From an uncultured Chloroflexota bacterium (GTDB lineage: Bacteria; Chloroflexota; Anaerolineae; Aggregatilineales; Phototrophicaceae): a stretch of DNA of 8,544 bases. Under the pieces are notes generated by a model. It worked only from the letters and a program-made list of their open reading frames with translations. It ran no database searches and had not been told where the DNA came from. The stretch is from NCBI GenBank assembly GCA_937942935.1, contig CALDGT010001278.1, positions 1 through 8,544 on the forward strand. Reading direction: 5' to 3'. Position numbers and translations under genes: made by a program. Below, in pieces: positions 1-6,514 of this stretch (its first letter is position 1; each line of letters starts with the position of its first letter).

Positions 1-1612
1 GTGTTTTTAAGTCGCCCAGTTGTTTCTCATAGGCGAGTTGCCGTTCTTGACGCTGGGCATCATATTCTTCTTGTGCATCGCTGAGTTGCTCATTTACCGT
101 GCTTTCGAGGTCGAATAACCCCGCAAAATCCAGATTCCGCGCCAAGTCTTCGCGCTGACGGTCGGCATCTTTCAGGATTTTTTGCATGTTGCGGGCATGG
201 TCACGCGCATTTTTCGCTTCATCGGCTTGGGTATCGGTGATGAATTTTTGGCGGTCTTGGCGTGCTTTTTCATCCAAGCCTTGCAGGTCAGCATTGAGTT
301 TGCGCCGTGCGTCACTGAGAGAATCATTCAGTTGACGGCTGGCATCTTCCTCTTTATCGGCATTGGCGAGGGCGATGTCCACAAGGCGGTTATTATAATT
401 TTCCAGCGCCTGCGCTTGTTGCTTGAGTGCCTCTTGTTGTTGGCGCACACCGTCTTCGATGGCGCGGGTGCGTTCTTCTGCCAATTTTTTCTCGCTATCG
501 GCTTGTTCCTTGTTGGCATTCTGGACATCTTTTGCCGTTTGTTGGGTATAGCGCGAGGTAATCTCTGCTTCTTGCCCCAACGCCTTGAGTTGGGCTTCTA
601 ATTCGGCTATCTTGGCGGATGTTTCGGCACTTTGGGTCTCTGCCTCTTCTAAGACGGCTAATTGTGCCTCTGTCGCTTGAATTTGCACCTCAATTTGGCG
701 CAGGCGTTCCCGATTTTGTTCGGCAGTGCGTTCATTGGCTTCAAATTCGGTGAGGACAGCTTGCTTAACCAATTCCGACTGTTGCAAAATGGCTTGTGCA
801 TAATCATTGGCGGCGACTTCGGCAGTTTCCATTGAGGCGGTCAATGCGCGGATGCTTTCATCGTATTGATAGATTTTATCCGAGCCTTCATTGATGGTGT
901 TGGCGAGGGTTTCTTCTGCTTGGTCGAATACCTTCAGAAATGTCCCTGTGATGGGGTCTTGGTTTTCGTATTGCTCATAAGCCCGTTTGTTTTGGTCGAG
1001 CAATTTTTGGTCAGCATCGCGCCGACGTTCTAAGGCGCGGATTTGTTCTTGAATTTCTGCTGTTGTGCCACCTGCGGCGACAATATCAGAGGCGCGTTGA
1101 TTGGCATCTAAACGGGCTTGCAATTTTTCGGCATTTTCGGCGGTGGATGCAGACAGGAGCGCCAGCCCAATGCCAATACCCGCCAAACCAGCCGTCAATG
1201 GATTCACCAGCGATAAAATATTCGAGAAGGCGGACGGGATAGTTTTAAGCCCTTCGTTCAGGTCTAAGATACCATCCGCCAACCCGATGATATTGCCAAC
1301 ATCAATATCCCCCGACATGATAGACAGCGCGTTAATGCCCGTCTCTAGCTTATCCAACCCCACACCTGCACCATCCCACGCATTCGCCCCGCGTTTGGGT
1401 GCATCATAACTTTGCTTGCGGACATTATTTTCAAACGCGATGGCATCGGCTTGTTCTTGATTCAGTTGGCGCTGTTTGCGGGCAGATTCTTCTTGTAATG
1501 CGATAAAATCGTCGAGGTCATCCCCCAACGACTGATAGGCTTTTTTGGCTTTATTGAGTGAGGCGGTATCGGTCTCAAAGACCAGCTTGGATGTGATTTG
1601 ATTATCTGGCAT
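1..1612 (-). CDS. tape measure protein, N-terminal 537 residues (truncated by window edge)
   Basis: The frame from ATG at 1612 is open without a stop to base 1, giving at least 537 residues (MPDNQITSKL onward). It sets tail length and is threaded through the tail tube. Residues about 105-157 are Gly- and Ile-rich with a hydrophobic stretch around 133-153 (LVNPLTAGLAGIGIGLALL), typical of the membrane-active part of tape measure proteins. From about residue 158 to the edge the protein is almost entirely charged coiled coil, rich in Gln, Glu, Ala, Lys and Arg (for example AEIQEQIRALERRRDADQKL). The start overlaps the chaperone extension stop as TAATG, with GGTGG close upstream. Gene order after G/GT supports the call. 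The C-terminal part, often carrying lytic or tip-binding domains, is not in the window. Confidence 0.88.
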   Translation of the reverse strand, partial: MPDNQITSKLVFETDTASLNKAKKAYQSLGDDLDDFIALQEESARKQRQLNQEQADAIAFENNVRKQSYDAPKRGANAWDGAGVGLDKLETGINALSIMSGDIDVGNIIGLADGILDLNEGLKTIPSAFSNILSLVNPLTAGLAGIGIGLALLSASTAENAEKLQARLDANQRASDIVAAGGTTAEIQEQIRALERRRDADQKLLDQNKRAYEQYENQDPITGTFLKVFDQAEETLANTINEGSDKIYQYDESIRALTASMETAEVAANDYAQAILQQSELVKQAVLTEFEANERTAEQNRERLRQIEVQIQATEAQLAVLEEAETQSAETSAKIAELEAQLKALGQEAEITSRYTQQTAKDVQNANKEQADSEKKLAEERTRAIEDGVRQQQEALKQQAQALENYNNRLVDIALANADKEEDASRQLNDSLSDARRKLNADLQGLDEKARQDRQKFITDTQADEAKNARDHARNMQKILKDADRQREDLARNLDFAGLFDLESTVNEQLSDAQEEYDAQRQERQLAYEKQLGDLKT

Positions 1613-1914
1613 TATCCACCCCGTGCTTTCAGGCGTTCTTCATGGCGGACGTAGCGCACAATTTCGCCATAATGCAAAATTTCATCATAGGCATCGAGGT
1701 CAACATCGGCGAATTCATCGGGATGTTTGGGGAAGCCCTGAAAATCGCGGGTTGCCCAATCTCGATACGACAGGTCTATGAGGATGGGGTGATATTGTAT
1801 TTTGTCTTTGGGCAAGGTCAATTGTGCGCTGTCCTGTGCATATTCGCTTCTGACGATGGCTCTGGCGCGGTCTAATAGTTCTAAGCTGTAGGCTCGCCAC
1901 CAGAGCGAATGACG
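1612..1914 (-). CDS. tail assembly chaperone frameshift extension (T part of GT-like product)
   Basis: A 100-codon extension read after the -1 shift at CCCAAAC. The fused protein would hold chaperone residues 1-137 ending PTDPN, then continue RHSLWWRAYSLELLDRARAI and end HEERLKARGG, about 237 residues in all. The first part of the extension contains no ATG, GTG or TTG. The only late candidate is TTG at 1821, which lacks a ribosome site and would drop 31 well-formed residues. That makes an independent gene unlikely. In lambda, the T part of GT binds tail tube subunits and brings them to the tape measure. Residues HPDEFADVDLDAYDEILHYG near the end form an acidic, helical segment. The stop TAA overlaps the tape measure ATG (TAATG). 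Confidence 0.78.
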   Translation of the reverse strand, partial: RHSLWWRAYSLELLDRARAIVRSEYAQDSAQLTLPKDKIQYHPILIDLSYRDWATRDFQGFPKHPDEFADVDLDAYDEILHYGEIVRYVRHEERLKARGG

Positions 1915-2324
1915 TTTGGGTCGGTTGGCTCACCTGCTTGCAAAATATCGGGTGCAGGTGTGGCGGGTTTACGCCGTGTGGCTTGATACGCTTGCCACCA
2001 CGCCGTATCCGCTTCGGTTGAGATGGAGTTGAGGTAACATGCCCATTTGGTCGCGGTGGGCGCATGTTTGACATGTTCCCAATATTCCGCCACCGCCAAG
2101 GCTTCGATGTGGGTCTCATCGGCACAACGCACATCCACTGTCGCGCCCACCATCAGGCAAAAGGCGTGTTGGTCAATCGTCCAGCCATCGCCCACAGGCT
2201 TGCCGAGTATGGTCTCCATATCCGACACGATGATGTTGGTCTGTACGGTGCGGAAGGGTCGCATGGTGAAGATGAGCGCCCCACCCAACGCGATAAAGTC
2301 TTGTGTGGTCTTAGACGGGTTCAT
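1881..2324 (-). CDS. tail assembly chaperone, short form (lambda G-like)
   Basis: A 147-residue protein starting MNPSKTTQDF at 2324. I chose this start over Met at 2345 because GGAG lies six bases upstream. It has a beta-rich N-terminal part (FIALGGALIFTMRPFRTVQTNI), then ETHIEALAVAEYWEHVKHA and an aromatic stretch WWQAYQATRRK, and a Pro-rich tail. By position between tail tube and tape measure it is the equivalent of lambda gpG, which coats the tape measure protein during tail assembly without being part of the virion. Ten codons before its TAG stop lies a slippery heptamer, and a -1 shift there would extend it by 100 residues. The short form would be the major product. Sequence similarity to named chaperones is not obvious, so the assignment rests on context and the frameshift layout. 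Confidence 0.75.
   Translation of the reverse strand: MNPSKTTQDFIALGGALIFTMRPFRTVQTNIIVSDMETILGKPVGDGWTIDQHAFCLMVGATVDVRCADETHIEALAVAEYWEHVKHAPTATKWACYLNSISTEADTAWWQAYQATRRKPATPAPDILQAGEPTDPNVIRSGGEPTA
1914..1920 (-). promoter_or_regulatory. programmed -1 ribosomal frameshift site (slippery CCCAAAC)
   Basis: In the chaperone frame the minus strand reads C CCA AAC, the canonical X XXY YYZ form, allowing Pro and Asn tRNAs to re-pair on CCC AAA after a one-base backward slip. An SD-like AGGTGA (1935-1930) lies 9 bases upstream, resembling the stimulator of the E. coli dnaX site. Downstream, TTCGC (1909-1905) can pair with GCGAG (1897-1893, one wobble) around a 7-base loop, starting about 4 bases after the heptamer; this hairpin is weak. 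The 0 frame stops ten codons later and the -1 frame stays open for 100 codons. This is the arrangement of lambda G/GT. Confidence 0.8.
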
Positions 2325-2535
2325 CTTCATCTCCAAAATCATCATCTTCTGGTGCGAGCATGGCGCGTAATTCGGCGATGACGGCTTCTGTATCTCCAGC
2401 AGGGTGCATATCCATCACCGCGTAATGCGTTTCATCTAAACGGATGGTGATGGGGTAGGGCTTATCGGGGAGCAGATGCCCTGTGAGTGTGCGTTGGGGC
2501 GGGTTGCCCCCGATGATGCCAATGCGTTCATCCAT
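2311..2535 (-). CDS. small acidic-tailed protein between tail tube and chaperone genes
   Basis: A 74-residue protein that I do not recognise. It starts MDERIGIIGG behind a near-perfect ribosome site. Residues 27-42 form strands (YPITIRLDETHYAVMDM), residues about 48-60 a helix (DTEAVIAELRAML), and the end (62-72, PEDDDFGDEDE) is strongly acidic. It lies 13 bases after the tail tube stop and overlaps the chaperone start by 14 bases in another frame, so the two are likely coupled. Possible roles are a tail tube partner or a chaperone accessory, from position only. Near its end, CCC GTC TAA could in principle allow a +1 slip into the chaperone frame, but the chaperone has its own good start. Confidence 0.7.
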   Translation of the reverse strand: MDERIGIIGGNPPQRTLTGHLLPDKPYPITIRLDETHYAVMDMHPAGDTEAVIAELRAMLAPEDDDFGDEDEPV

Positions 2536-2538
2536 ATA

Positions 2539-2547
2539 TCACCTCCT
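2539..2547 (-). promoter_or_regulatory. near-perfect Shine-Dalgarno site
   Basis: AGGAGGTGA on the minus strand is an exact match to the extended bacterial Shine-Dalgarno sequence, with AGGAGG six bases from the ATG at 2535. It is the strongest ribosome site in the window and supports the small gene that follows as real despite its short length. Confidence 0.85.
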
Positions 2548-2548
2548 A

Positions 2549-3427
2549 CTAAGCAGGGACGAATCCCGTCTGATACAACCCGACATGAAAATCACCATCT
2601 GCGCCTGCGGGGAAGGTCAACACACCTGTGGTGGTATTCAGGGCGGTGGCGGCGAAGGTCGTCCCATTTTTGGTGAAGCTGTTATTGGTCGCGCCCGATG
2701 CCGTGTCGTATATCGGGCGATACCCTAGCGCATAACTGGTATTGGCGGCGCTGGCTTTGTGGCTGGTGAATGCCAACGGACGGCGTGAACGGATGGTGAC
2801 GCGCATATCGGAGGCGGATTTGACATACAACCCACTGGATTCGCTGAAATTGCGCCCGTCAATATGTTTGGTGGAGAGGCTTGGGCTGAGGGTGAATGCC
2901 AACGGATTGGGATTCACGCCTGTGTCTTGGCTGATGCTTCTGCCTGACGGTTGATAAATTTGGGCGTTGCCATACACATCGGTGAGCCAATAATCCATGC
3001 CATCCCGACTATCTGTGAAGCGTGTGCCGAACATCACAAAAAAGCGCGGAAATTCGTCCTGATTGGCATTGCTGGCAGTTTGTGCCAAGCCATCAATCGT
3101 GGTCACATCCACAGCCACCTGTTTGATGAGCGCCAAGAAGGTCTCATCATATTCAGATAGGGTGAAGGTGGCATCGCCAATATCATCTGTGCCGACCAAT
3201 GTTTTCGAGATGACCCGTTGCCCGCCTTTGTTGGATACAACACCGATGGCGCGGTCTTCTGGGGTGAAATTGACCAATGAACGGATGAGATACGGTTGCA
3301 TGGTCGTCCCGTTGGGGATGGTTTCGGGGTCTGTGACCAACCCGACAGGATACCCATTGCTATCCCGTTTGGCAATCAGCATATAATATGCCCCGACAGG
3401 AATCCCTCTGGAGGGTGTGAGTGACAT
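2549..3427 (-). CDS. probable major tail tube protein
   Basis: A 292-residue protein lying between the neck genes and the tail chaperone genes, where siphophages encode the tail tube subunit. The N-terminus begins with PSRGIPVGAYYMLIAKRD. A central segment, VISKTLVGTDDIGDATFTLS (about 71-90), followed by a helix ETFLALIKQ, matches the strand-plus-helix layout of tube proteins. The C-terminal third (about 190-292) is beta-rich with a final strand pair DGDFHVGLYQTGF, and may be a surface domain. The start is fixed by TGA-ATG abutment with the preceding gene, with AGAAAGG about 9 bases upstream. It ends with TAG 13 bases before the next start. The family assignment rests mainly on size, position and fold pattern. 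Confidence 0.7.
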   Translation of the reverse strand: MSLTPSRGIPVGAYYMLIAKRDSNGYPVGLVTDPETIPNGTTMQPYLIRSLVNFTPEDRAIGVVSNKGGQRVISKTLVGTDDIGDATFTLSEYDETFLALIKQVAVDVTTIDGLAQTASNANQDEFPRFFVMFGTRFTDSRDGMDYWLTDVYGNAQIYQPSGRSISQDTGVNPNPLAFTLSPSLSTKHIDGRNFSESSGLYVKSASDMRVTIRSRRPLAFTSHKASAANTSYALGYRPIYDTASGATNNSFTKNGTTFAATALNTTTGVLTFPAGADGDFHVGLYQTGFVPA

Positions 3428-3979
3428 TCATGAAGCCTTTCTGCTGGTGCGCGTTACCACCTTTCGGCTGGTGAATTCGCGCAAGGTCTTATCATAACGG
3501 GTGTTAAATTCGTCTTGTGCCACCCCAAACCAATAATCCACCGTGTTCTGGACGGGTTGCCAGCCTGTATTGCGGTGAAAACGTTGCATCGGCTCGATGG
3601 CTTGACGTGCGGAACGAAAATTGATTGACCCCACCACATACGGCAGGTATGAGACGGGATTATTGATGACCAGTTGATACCGCCCGTTCACCGATTTGCC
3701 GATAATCCGCCAGCCGTTTTGTAATTTGCCTGTGCGTTTGGTGGGGATACCGCGACCAAAGCCATTGGTGGCGAAAAATGCCCGCCGTTGGCGTTCACTC
3801 GTCCACTCAATCGGGTATTTGACGGCTGGCGGGGTGTAACGGAGTTCATCTATCGCGTGAGGCGCAACGATAGCCGTCACTTCACCGCCGATTTCTGCCA
3901 CGATTTGGTTATAATCGCGCAAAAATACCTGAATGTGTTCAATCGGTTGGGTGGAGATGGTCAATTTGGCGGTTATCAT
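3428..3979 (-). CDS. HK97 gp10-like neck / tail completion protein
   Basis: A 183-residue protein whose motifs fit the HK97 gp10-type neck family: RTGKLQNGW (82-90), NNPVSYLPYVVG (106-117) and RFHRNTGWQ (133-141). Members of this family join the completed tail to the head connector. The N-terminus is helical (IEHIQVFLRDYNQIVAEI), with a YTPPAVKYPI segment before the conserved core, and the C-terminus is basic (TSRKVVTRTSRKAS). The start ATG overlaps the previous TGA by four bases (ATGA) and I see no good ribosome site, which points to termination-reinitiation coupling. The stop TGA abuts the ATG of the tail tube gene directly. Confidence 0.7.
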   Translation of the reverse strand: MITAKLTISTQPIEHIQVFLRDYNQIVAEIGGEVTAIVAPHAIDELRYTPPAVKYPIEWTSERQRRAFFATNGFGRGIPTKRTGKLQNGWRIIGKSVNGRYQLVINNPVSYLPYVVGSINFRSARQAIEPMQRFHRNTGWQPVQNTVDYWFGVAQDEFNTRYDKTLREFTSRKVVTRTSRKAS

Positions 3980-4458
3980 ACGTCTGGGACGGTTTTTATG
4001 AGCCTGTGGTCAAATTCGAGTGTGTACAGTGACCCCACCACCGATGTTTCGCCTTGCACCCCACCATCAAAGCGTTCAATGCGCGTGATGCGGGCGCTAT
4101 TGGGGACGAAAAACGGCTGAATATCGGGATAAGTCTCGCTGGTGAGGTCACGATGACGCTCAAAATAACTGGCAACTGCCATCATATCGGCTAAAATTTC
4201 GGCTTCCCGTTGCCCATCATACCCACTCATCGCCCCACCACGAATGAGGAGCATGTCGAGGATGAAGGTGCATCGGCTTTCATGTGCGTGGATGCGTGAG
4301 AGGGTGATGCTACGGGCTAAGGTGAGCCAGTATGGGTAATTATTCGCGCCTGCACGCGGACTATACACGCTGGCAGAGGTTGGGATGATGACCGCCTGTA
4401 TGCTGTGTAGACGCTTGATATACCCGTCTAAATCGGCTGTGCTGATGTTAAACGCCAT
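3976..4458 (-). CDS. neck protein, possible tail terminator or head-closure protein
   Basis: A 160-residue protein starting MAFNISTADL, with GGGAGAG 2-5 bases before its ATG and an 11-base overlap with the adaptor gene. Visible parts are an N-terminal helix, a strand pair (SITLSRIHAH, CTFILDMLLI), a central helix around 84-103 (AEILADMMAVASYFERHRDL), and paired strands at the end with GSLYTLEFDHRLIK (142-155). This strand-helix-strand order, and the place between adaptor and gp10-like gene, recall tail terminator or head-closure (stopper) proteins, but I see no decisive motif. It probably acts at the head-tail junction. Its last bases overlap the next start as ATGA. Confidence 0.6.
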   Translation of the reverse strand: MAFNISTADLDGYIKRLHSIQAVIIPTSASVYSPRAGANNYPYWLTLARSITLSRIHAHESRCTFILDMLLIRGGAMSGYDGQREAEILADMMAVASYFERHRDLTSETYPDIQPFFVPNSARITRIERFDGGVQGETSVVGSLYTLEFDHRLIKTVPDV

Positions 4459-5311
4459 AACTCTCCCGAATGGTGAAATGTGCTAATAAATCGTCAATTT
4501 CTTGGGGTAATTCCATTGTTTCGGTGGCATTGATGCCATCAAAGCGCACCCGTTCATACCTGCCCCGATTGGCATAATTGAAGGCGGTGATGAGCGCACA
4601 TGCCCGCACAATTTCTTCTTGTGGATTGAAGGTGAAAATGGGTGTGTTGGCGGTGTGTGCGGTAGCGGTCGTGCCGTTATATCCGCGTATCACCCGTAAA
4701 TTATTCCCATCTATGCTGATAATGGTCATATATTCAGTCGCTATGCGGATGAGTTGACCCACATCAAAACGCGGGGCAATTCCCCACCCGTTGACCTCAT
4801 CGGCATCGGTCACGGGGATGGTCGTCATATCTGCCGATACATCCGCTTGAACGGTATCGCCAGAGGGTATCCAGCCGATATGGTCGTATCGCGCCCGATG
4901 ACACCACACCCCGTCTATAACAATCGCATTCATCCAATCATCGGCGTATTGTGTCCATGTGCTATCGGTTTTGCCTTGCAAGTAATGGGTAGATTGCACC
5001 CCACGCGGGTAATAATGCCAATCGGTGTTATGGGTTAGGCTCGCGCCTGTACCATCGGTGAGGCTTATCACCTCCGCGATGGATGCGCCCAGATAAATCG
5101 TGCGCGTGGTGGGGTCGAGATGGTCGCCCCGACAATCGAAATAACGGACTTGGCGCATGGGTGCGAATGTGTTGTGTGTGATGCTATCAATGCGGGCGGT
5201 TGCCCTGCGGGCATAATCCAGCAGGATAGCGCGATGTTGGGCGATATTTGTGCCTTGTGCGCTGGCGAGCAGGTGCGCTTCGAGGACGGATAAGCTGGCG
5301 TAGGTGTGCAT
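4448..5311 (-). CDS. head-tail adaptor (connector) protein with an added beta domain
   Basis: A 287-residue protein that would bind the portal ring at the capsid vertex and begin the neck. The N-terminal part (about 5-50) is a helical bundle (VLEAHLLASAQG, AILLDYARRATARIDSIT) followed by RQVRYFDCRG and strands, typical of HK97 gp6/SPP1 gp15-type adaptors, in which this helix set precedes a short beta region. The C-terminus returns to helices (EEIVRACALITAFNYANRGRY, 232-251). Residues about 158-228 form an extra all-beta segment with VGQLIRIATEYMTI and LRVIRGYNGTTATAH (205-219), a motif often seen in phage structural proteins. This makes it far longer than the roughly 100-residue classical adaptors. 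Its ATG follows GAGGA, 4 bases away, and overlaps the previous stop as TAATG. It overlaps the next gene by 11 bases. Confidence 0.75.
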   Translation of the reverse strand: MHTYASLSVLEAHLLASAQGTNIAQHRAILLDYARRATARIDSITHNTFAPMRQVRYFDCRGDHLDPTTRTIYLGASIAEVISLTDGTGASLTHNTDWHYYPRGVQSTHYLQGKTDSTWTQYADDWMNAIVIDGVWCHRARYDHIGWIPSGDTVQADVSADMTTIPVTDADEVNGWGIAPRFDVGQLIRIATEYMTIISIDGNNLRVIRGYNGTTATAHTANTPIFTFNPQEEIVRACALITAFNYANRGRYERVRFDGINATETMELPQEIDDLLAHFTIRESYGV

Positions 5312-5619
5312 TATTCCTCAAGCGTGACCATCACGGTCGCATCGGCACCCCCAGAACGGATGAGGGCGAAATTGCGGATATTATCCGCGCCTTCCAGCAT
5401 CCATTCAGACCCCGCCACCAATAGATGACCCACCGCGCTGGTGGGCATCACCCCGTCATACCGATAACGCACAGGATTAGCCTCTACCGTGATGCGGATA
5501 CGGTTGGCGCGTTCCACATCATCCAACGAAAAGCCTGTGAAGGCTTCTAACAGAATGGCGGTGGTCGAAATAGTTTGGCTAACAAGTTGAAAAGCGATGG
5601 TGGTCTGAATCCGTCCCAT
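5311..5619 (-). CDS. small conserved-type phage structural protein, function unknown
   Basis: A 102-residue protein starting MGRIQTTIAF behind a strong GAGGTGAT ribosome site. The C-terminal half carries a recognisable pattern found in small phage virion proteins of unknown role: RITVEANPVRYRYDG, then PTSAVGHLLVAG, a Leu/Glu/Gly stretch, NIRNFALIRSGGADA, and a closing strand VMVTLEE. It looks like a compact beta-barrel without cysteines or membrane segments. Its stop TAA shares its last base with the ATG of the adaptor gene (TAATG), so the two are probably translationally coupled. It could be a third capsid accessory protein or a head-completion factor. I cannot assign a name. Confidence 0.75.
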   Translation of the reverse strand: MGRIQTTIAFQLVSQTISTTAILLEAFTGFSLDDVERANRIRITVEANPVRYRYDGVMPTSAVGHLLVAGSEWMLEGADNIRNFALIRSGGADATVMVTLEE

Positions 5620-5627
5620 ATCACCTC
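5620..5627 (-). promoter_or_regulatory. strong ribosome binding site overlapping a stop codon
   Basis: GAGGTGAT on the minus strand (5627-5620) matches the extended bacterial Shine-Dalgarno sequence and leads straight into the ATG at 5619. It overlaps the TGA stop (5628-5626) of the gene before it, so ribosomes ending that gene stop on top of the next initiation site. Confidence 0.75.
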
Positions 5628-6045
5628 ACTTGACGATATACAGAAATGCTATGCTTGCCACGCCCGCGCCCGCATTGGCATTTTGTCCTGTGAAGGTGGC
5701 GGTGATGGTGGTGGGTTCACCGAGTGGGGCGGTGAATAAGCGGGCGGGTTGCATCCCTGTGACGATTTGACCGGGTGTGGCGACATTCAGGTTATCGGCG
5801 TAATGATTATTCGCGCCCAAAATGCCGATGTCGAGCAGATTCGTCCCGCTATCGCTGAAGGCAACGGATACATTGACCATAATCCCCACTACAATCGTAT
5901 TGGTGGGCAGGGTGAATAAGGCTTTGGGTGCTGTGTTGGTGTGCGCGACTGTCCCAAATTTGACCGCAACCGCCCCGCCAAACGTGGGTGGAGCGAATCC
6001 GTCTTCATCGGTGACATAATAAACGGGTGCTGTGAAAAAATTCAT
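5626..6045 (-). CDS. beta-rich virion protein, probable decoration or minor head protein
   Basis: A 139-residue protein beginning MNFFTAPVYYVTDEDG, 12 bases after the preceding stop. Its ribosome site is weak (GGCGGTG, about 5 bases from the ATG), so it may be translated by coupling. The centre has a pattern I have seen in many unnamed phage structural proteins: LPTNTIVVGIMVNVSVAF, then a short DSGTN turn, then LLDIGILGANNHYADNL. This predicts a jelly-roll or similar all-beta domain. The C-terminus is a final hydrophobic strand, ASIAFLYIVK. Decoration, fibre-like or minor head roles are all possible. Function is inferred from the operon position between the capsid and connector genes. Confidence 0.7.
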   Translation of the reverse strand: MNFFTAPVYYVTDEDGFAPPTFGGAVAVKFGTVAHTNTAPKALFTLPTNTIVVGIMVNVSVAFSDSGTNLLDIGILGANNHYADNLNVATPGQIVTGMQPARLFTAPLGEPTTITATFTGQNANAGAGVASIAFLYIVK

Positions 6046-6057
6046 GAATGCACCGCC

Positions 6058-6480
6058 TTAACCGACATACTTTTGGGGCGCGACCAATGCCACGCTGAAG
6101 GGAATCGAGATACTCGTCCCACTGGCAGTAGCCGTCACGCGCACATAACGGGCGAGATGTTCCAGATTGAGTGATAAGGTTTGAAATGATGCGCCTGCAT
6201 CGGTGACAATGGCAAAACTGGCATTTTCGCCTGTGGCGGGGTTGAATAAGGCAACGGCGGGGACGGCTGTCCCAGAACCCGATGGCAACACACTTTCTTG
6301 CAAGGTGATGGTGAGGGTATCACCAGCCGATGCCGCCCCACTATTGAGAATAATCAGGGCATTGCCTTCGTACAGGCTCAAATCTATCCAAGCCGATGTG
6401 ATAGGTGTGGTGTTGATGACGGTCTGCGAGGTGATGAGGTTCACCGCCCCAAGGCTACCGCCGATAAGTGGCATAATCAT
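6058..6480 (-). CDS. small beta-rich virion protein, possible capsid decoration protein
   Basis: A 140-residue protein starting MIMPLIGG at 6480. I chose this start because GAAAGGGA lies just upstream and the 34-base gap after the capsid stop fits. A longer frame to 6570 would overlap the capsid gene by 56 bases and its extra residues look like shadow sequence. The protein is rich in Gly, Ala, Ser and Thr and made of alternating hydrophobic segments (SAWIDLSLYEGNALIILN, YVRVTATASG), suggesting a beta-sandwich. It has no signal peptide, membrane segment or cysteine. Its place directly after the capsid gene is where decoration or stabilising proteins usually sit. I do not recognise a named family, so the role is inferred from position and composition. 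Confidence 0.7.
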   Translation of the reverse strand: MIMPLIGGSLGAVNLITSQTVINTTPITSAWIDLSLYEGNALIILNSGAASAGDTLTITLQESVLPSGSGTAVPAVALFNPATGENASFAIVTDAGASFQTLSLNLEHLARYVRVTATASGTSISIPFSVALVAPQKYVG

Positions 6481-6514
6481 GATAGTTCCCTTTCTAAATT
6501 CAGATGGACGGGGA

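Noticed and set aside
176..184. Run of six A on the minus strand inside the tape measure gene as a slippery site
   Set aside because: In frame it reads CAA AAA ATC, which does not give a valid X XXY YYZ heptamer, and the tape measure frame stays open on both sides.
182..601. Plus-strand frame of 139 codons with membrane-like hydrophobic segments
   Set aside because: It is antisense to the tape measure coiled coil. Lys, Glu and Gln codons read backwards give Phe, Leu and Ile, which explains the false hydrophobicity.
1612..1821. Separate 69-residue gene starting at TTG 1821
   Set aside because: The coding-like sequence continues upstream in the same frame for 31 more residues to the slippery site, and the TTG has no ribosome site. 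It is better explained as the end of the frameshift extension.
1715..2134. Minus-strand frame of 139 codons overlapping the chaperone
   Set aside because: It is the third frame of the same region, with Pro/His/Arg-rich shadow composition, and ends inside the extension without a sensible neighbour junction.
6481..6514. Gap after the capsid gene as a promoter or terminator
   Set aside because: This 34-base gap, the largest in the window, shows no hairpin with a T run and no promoter-like boxes beyond the ribosome site.
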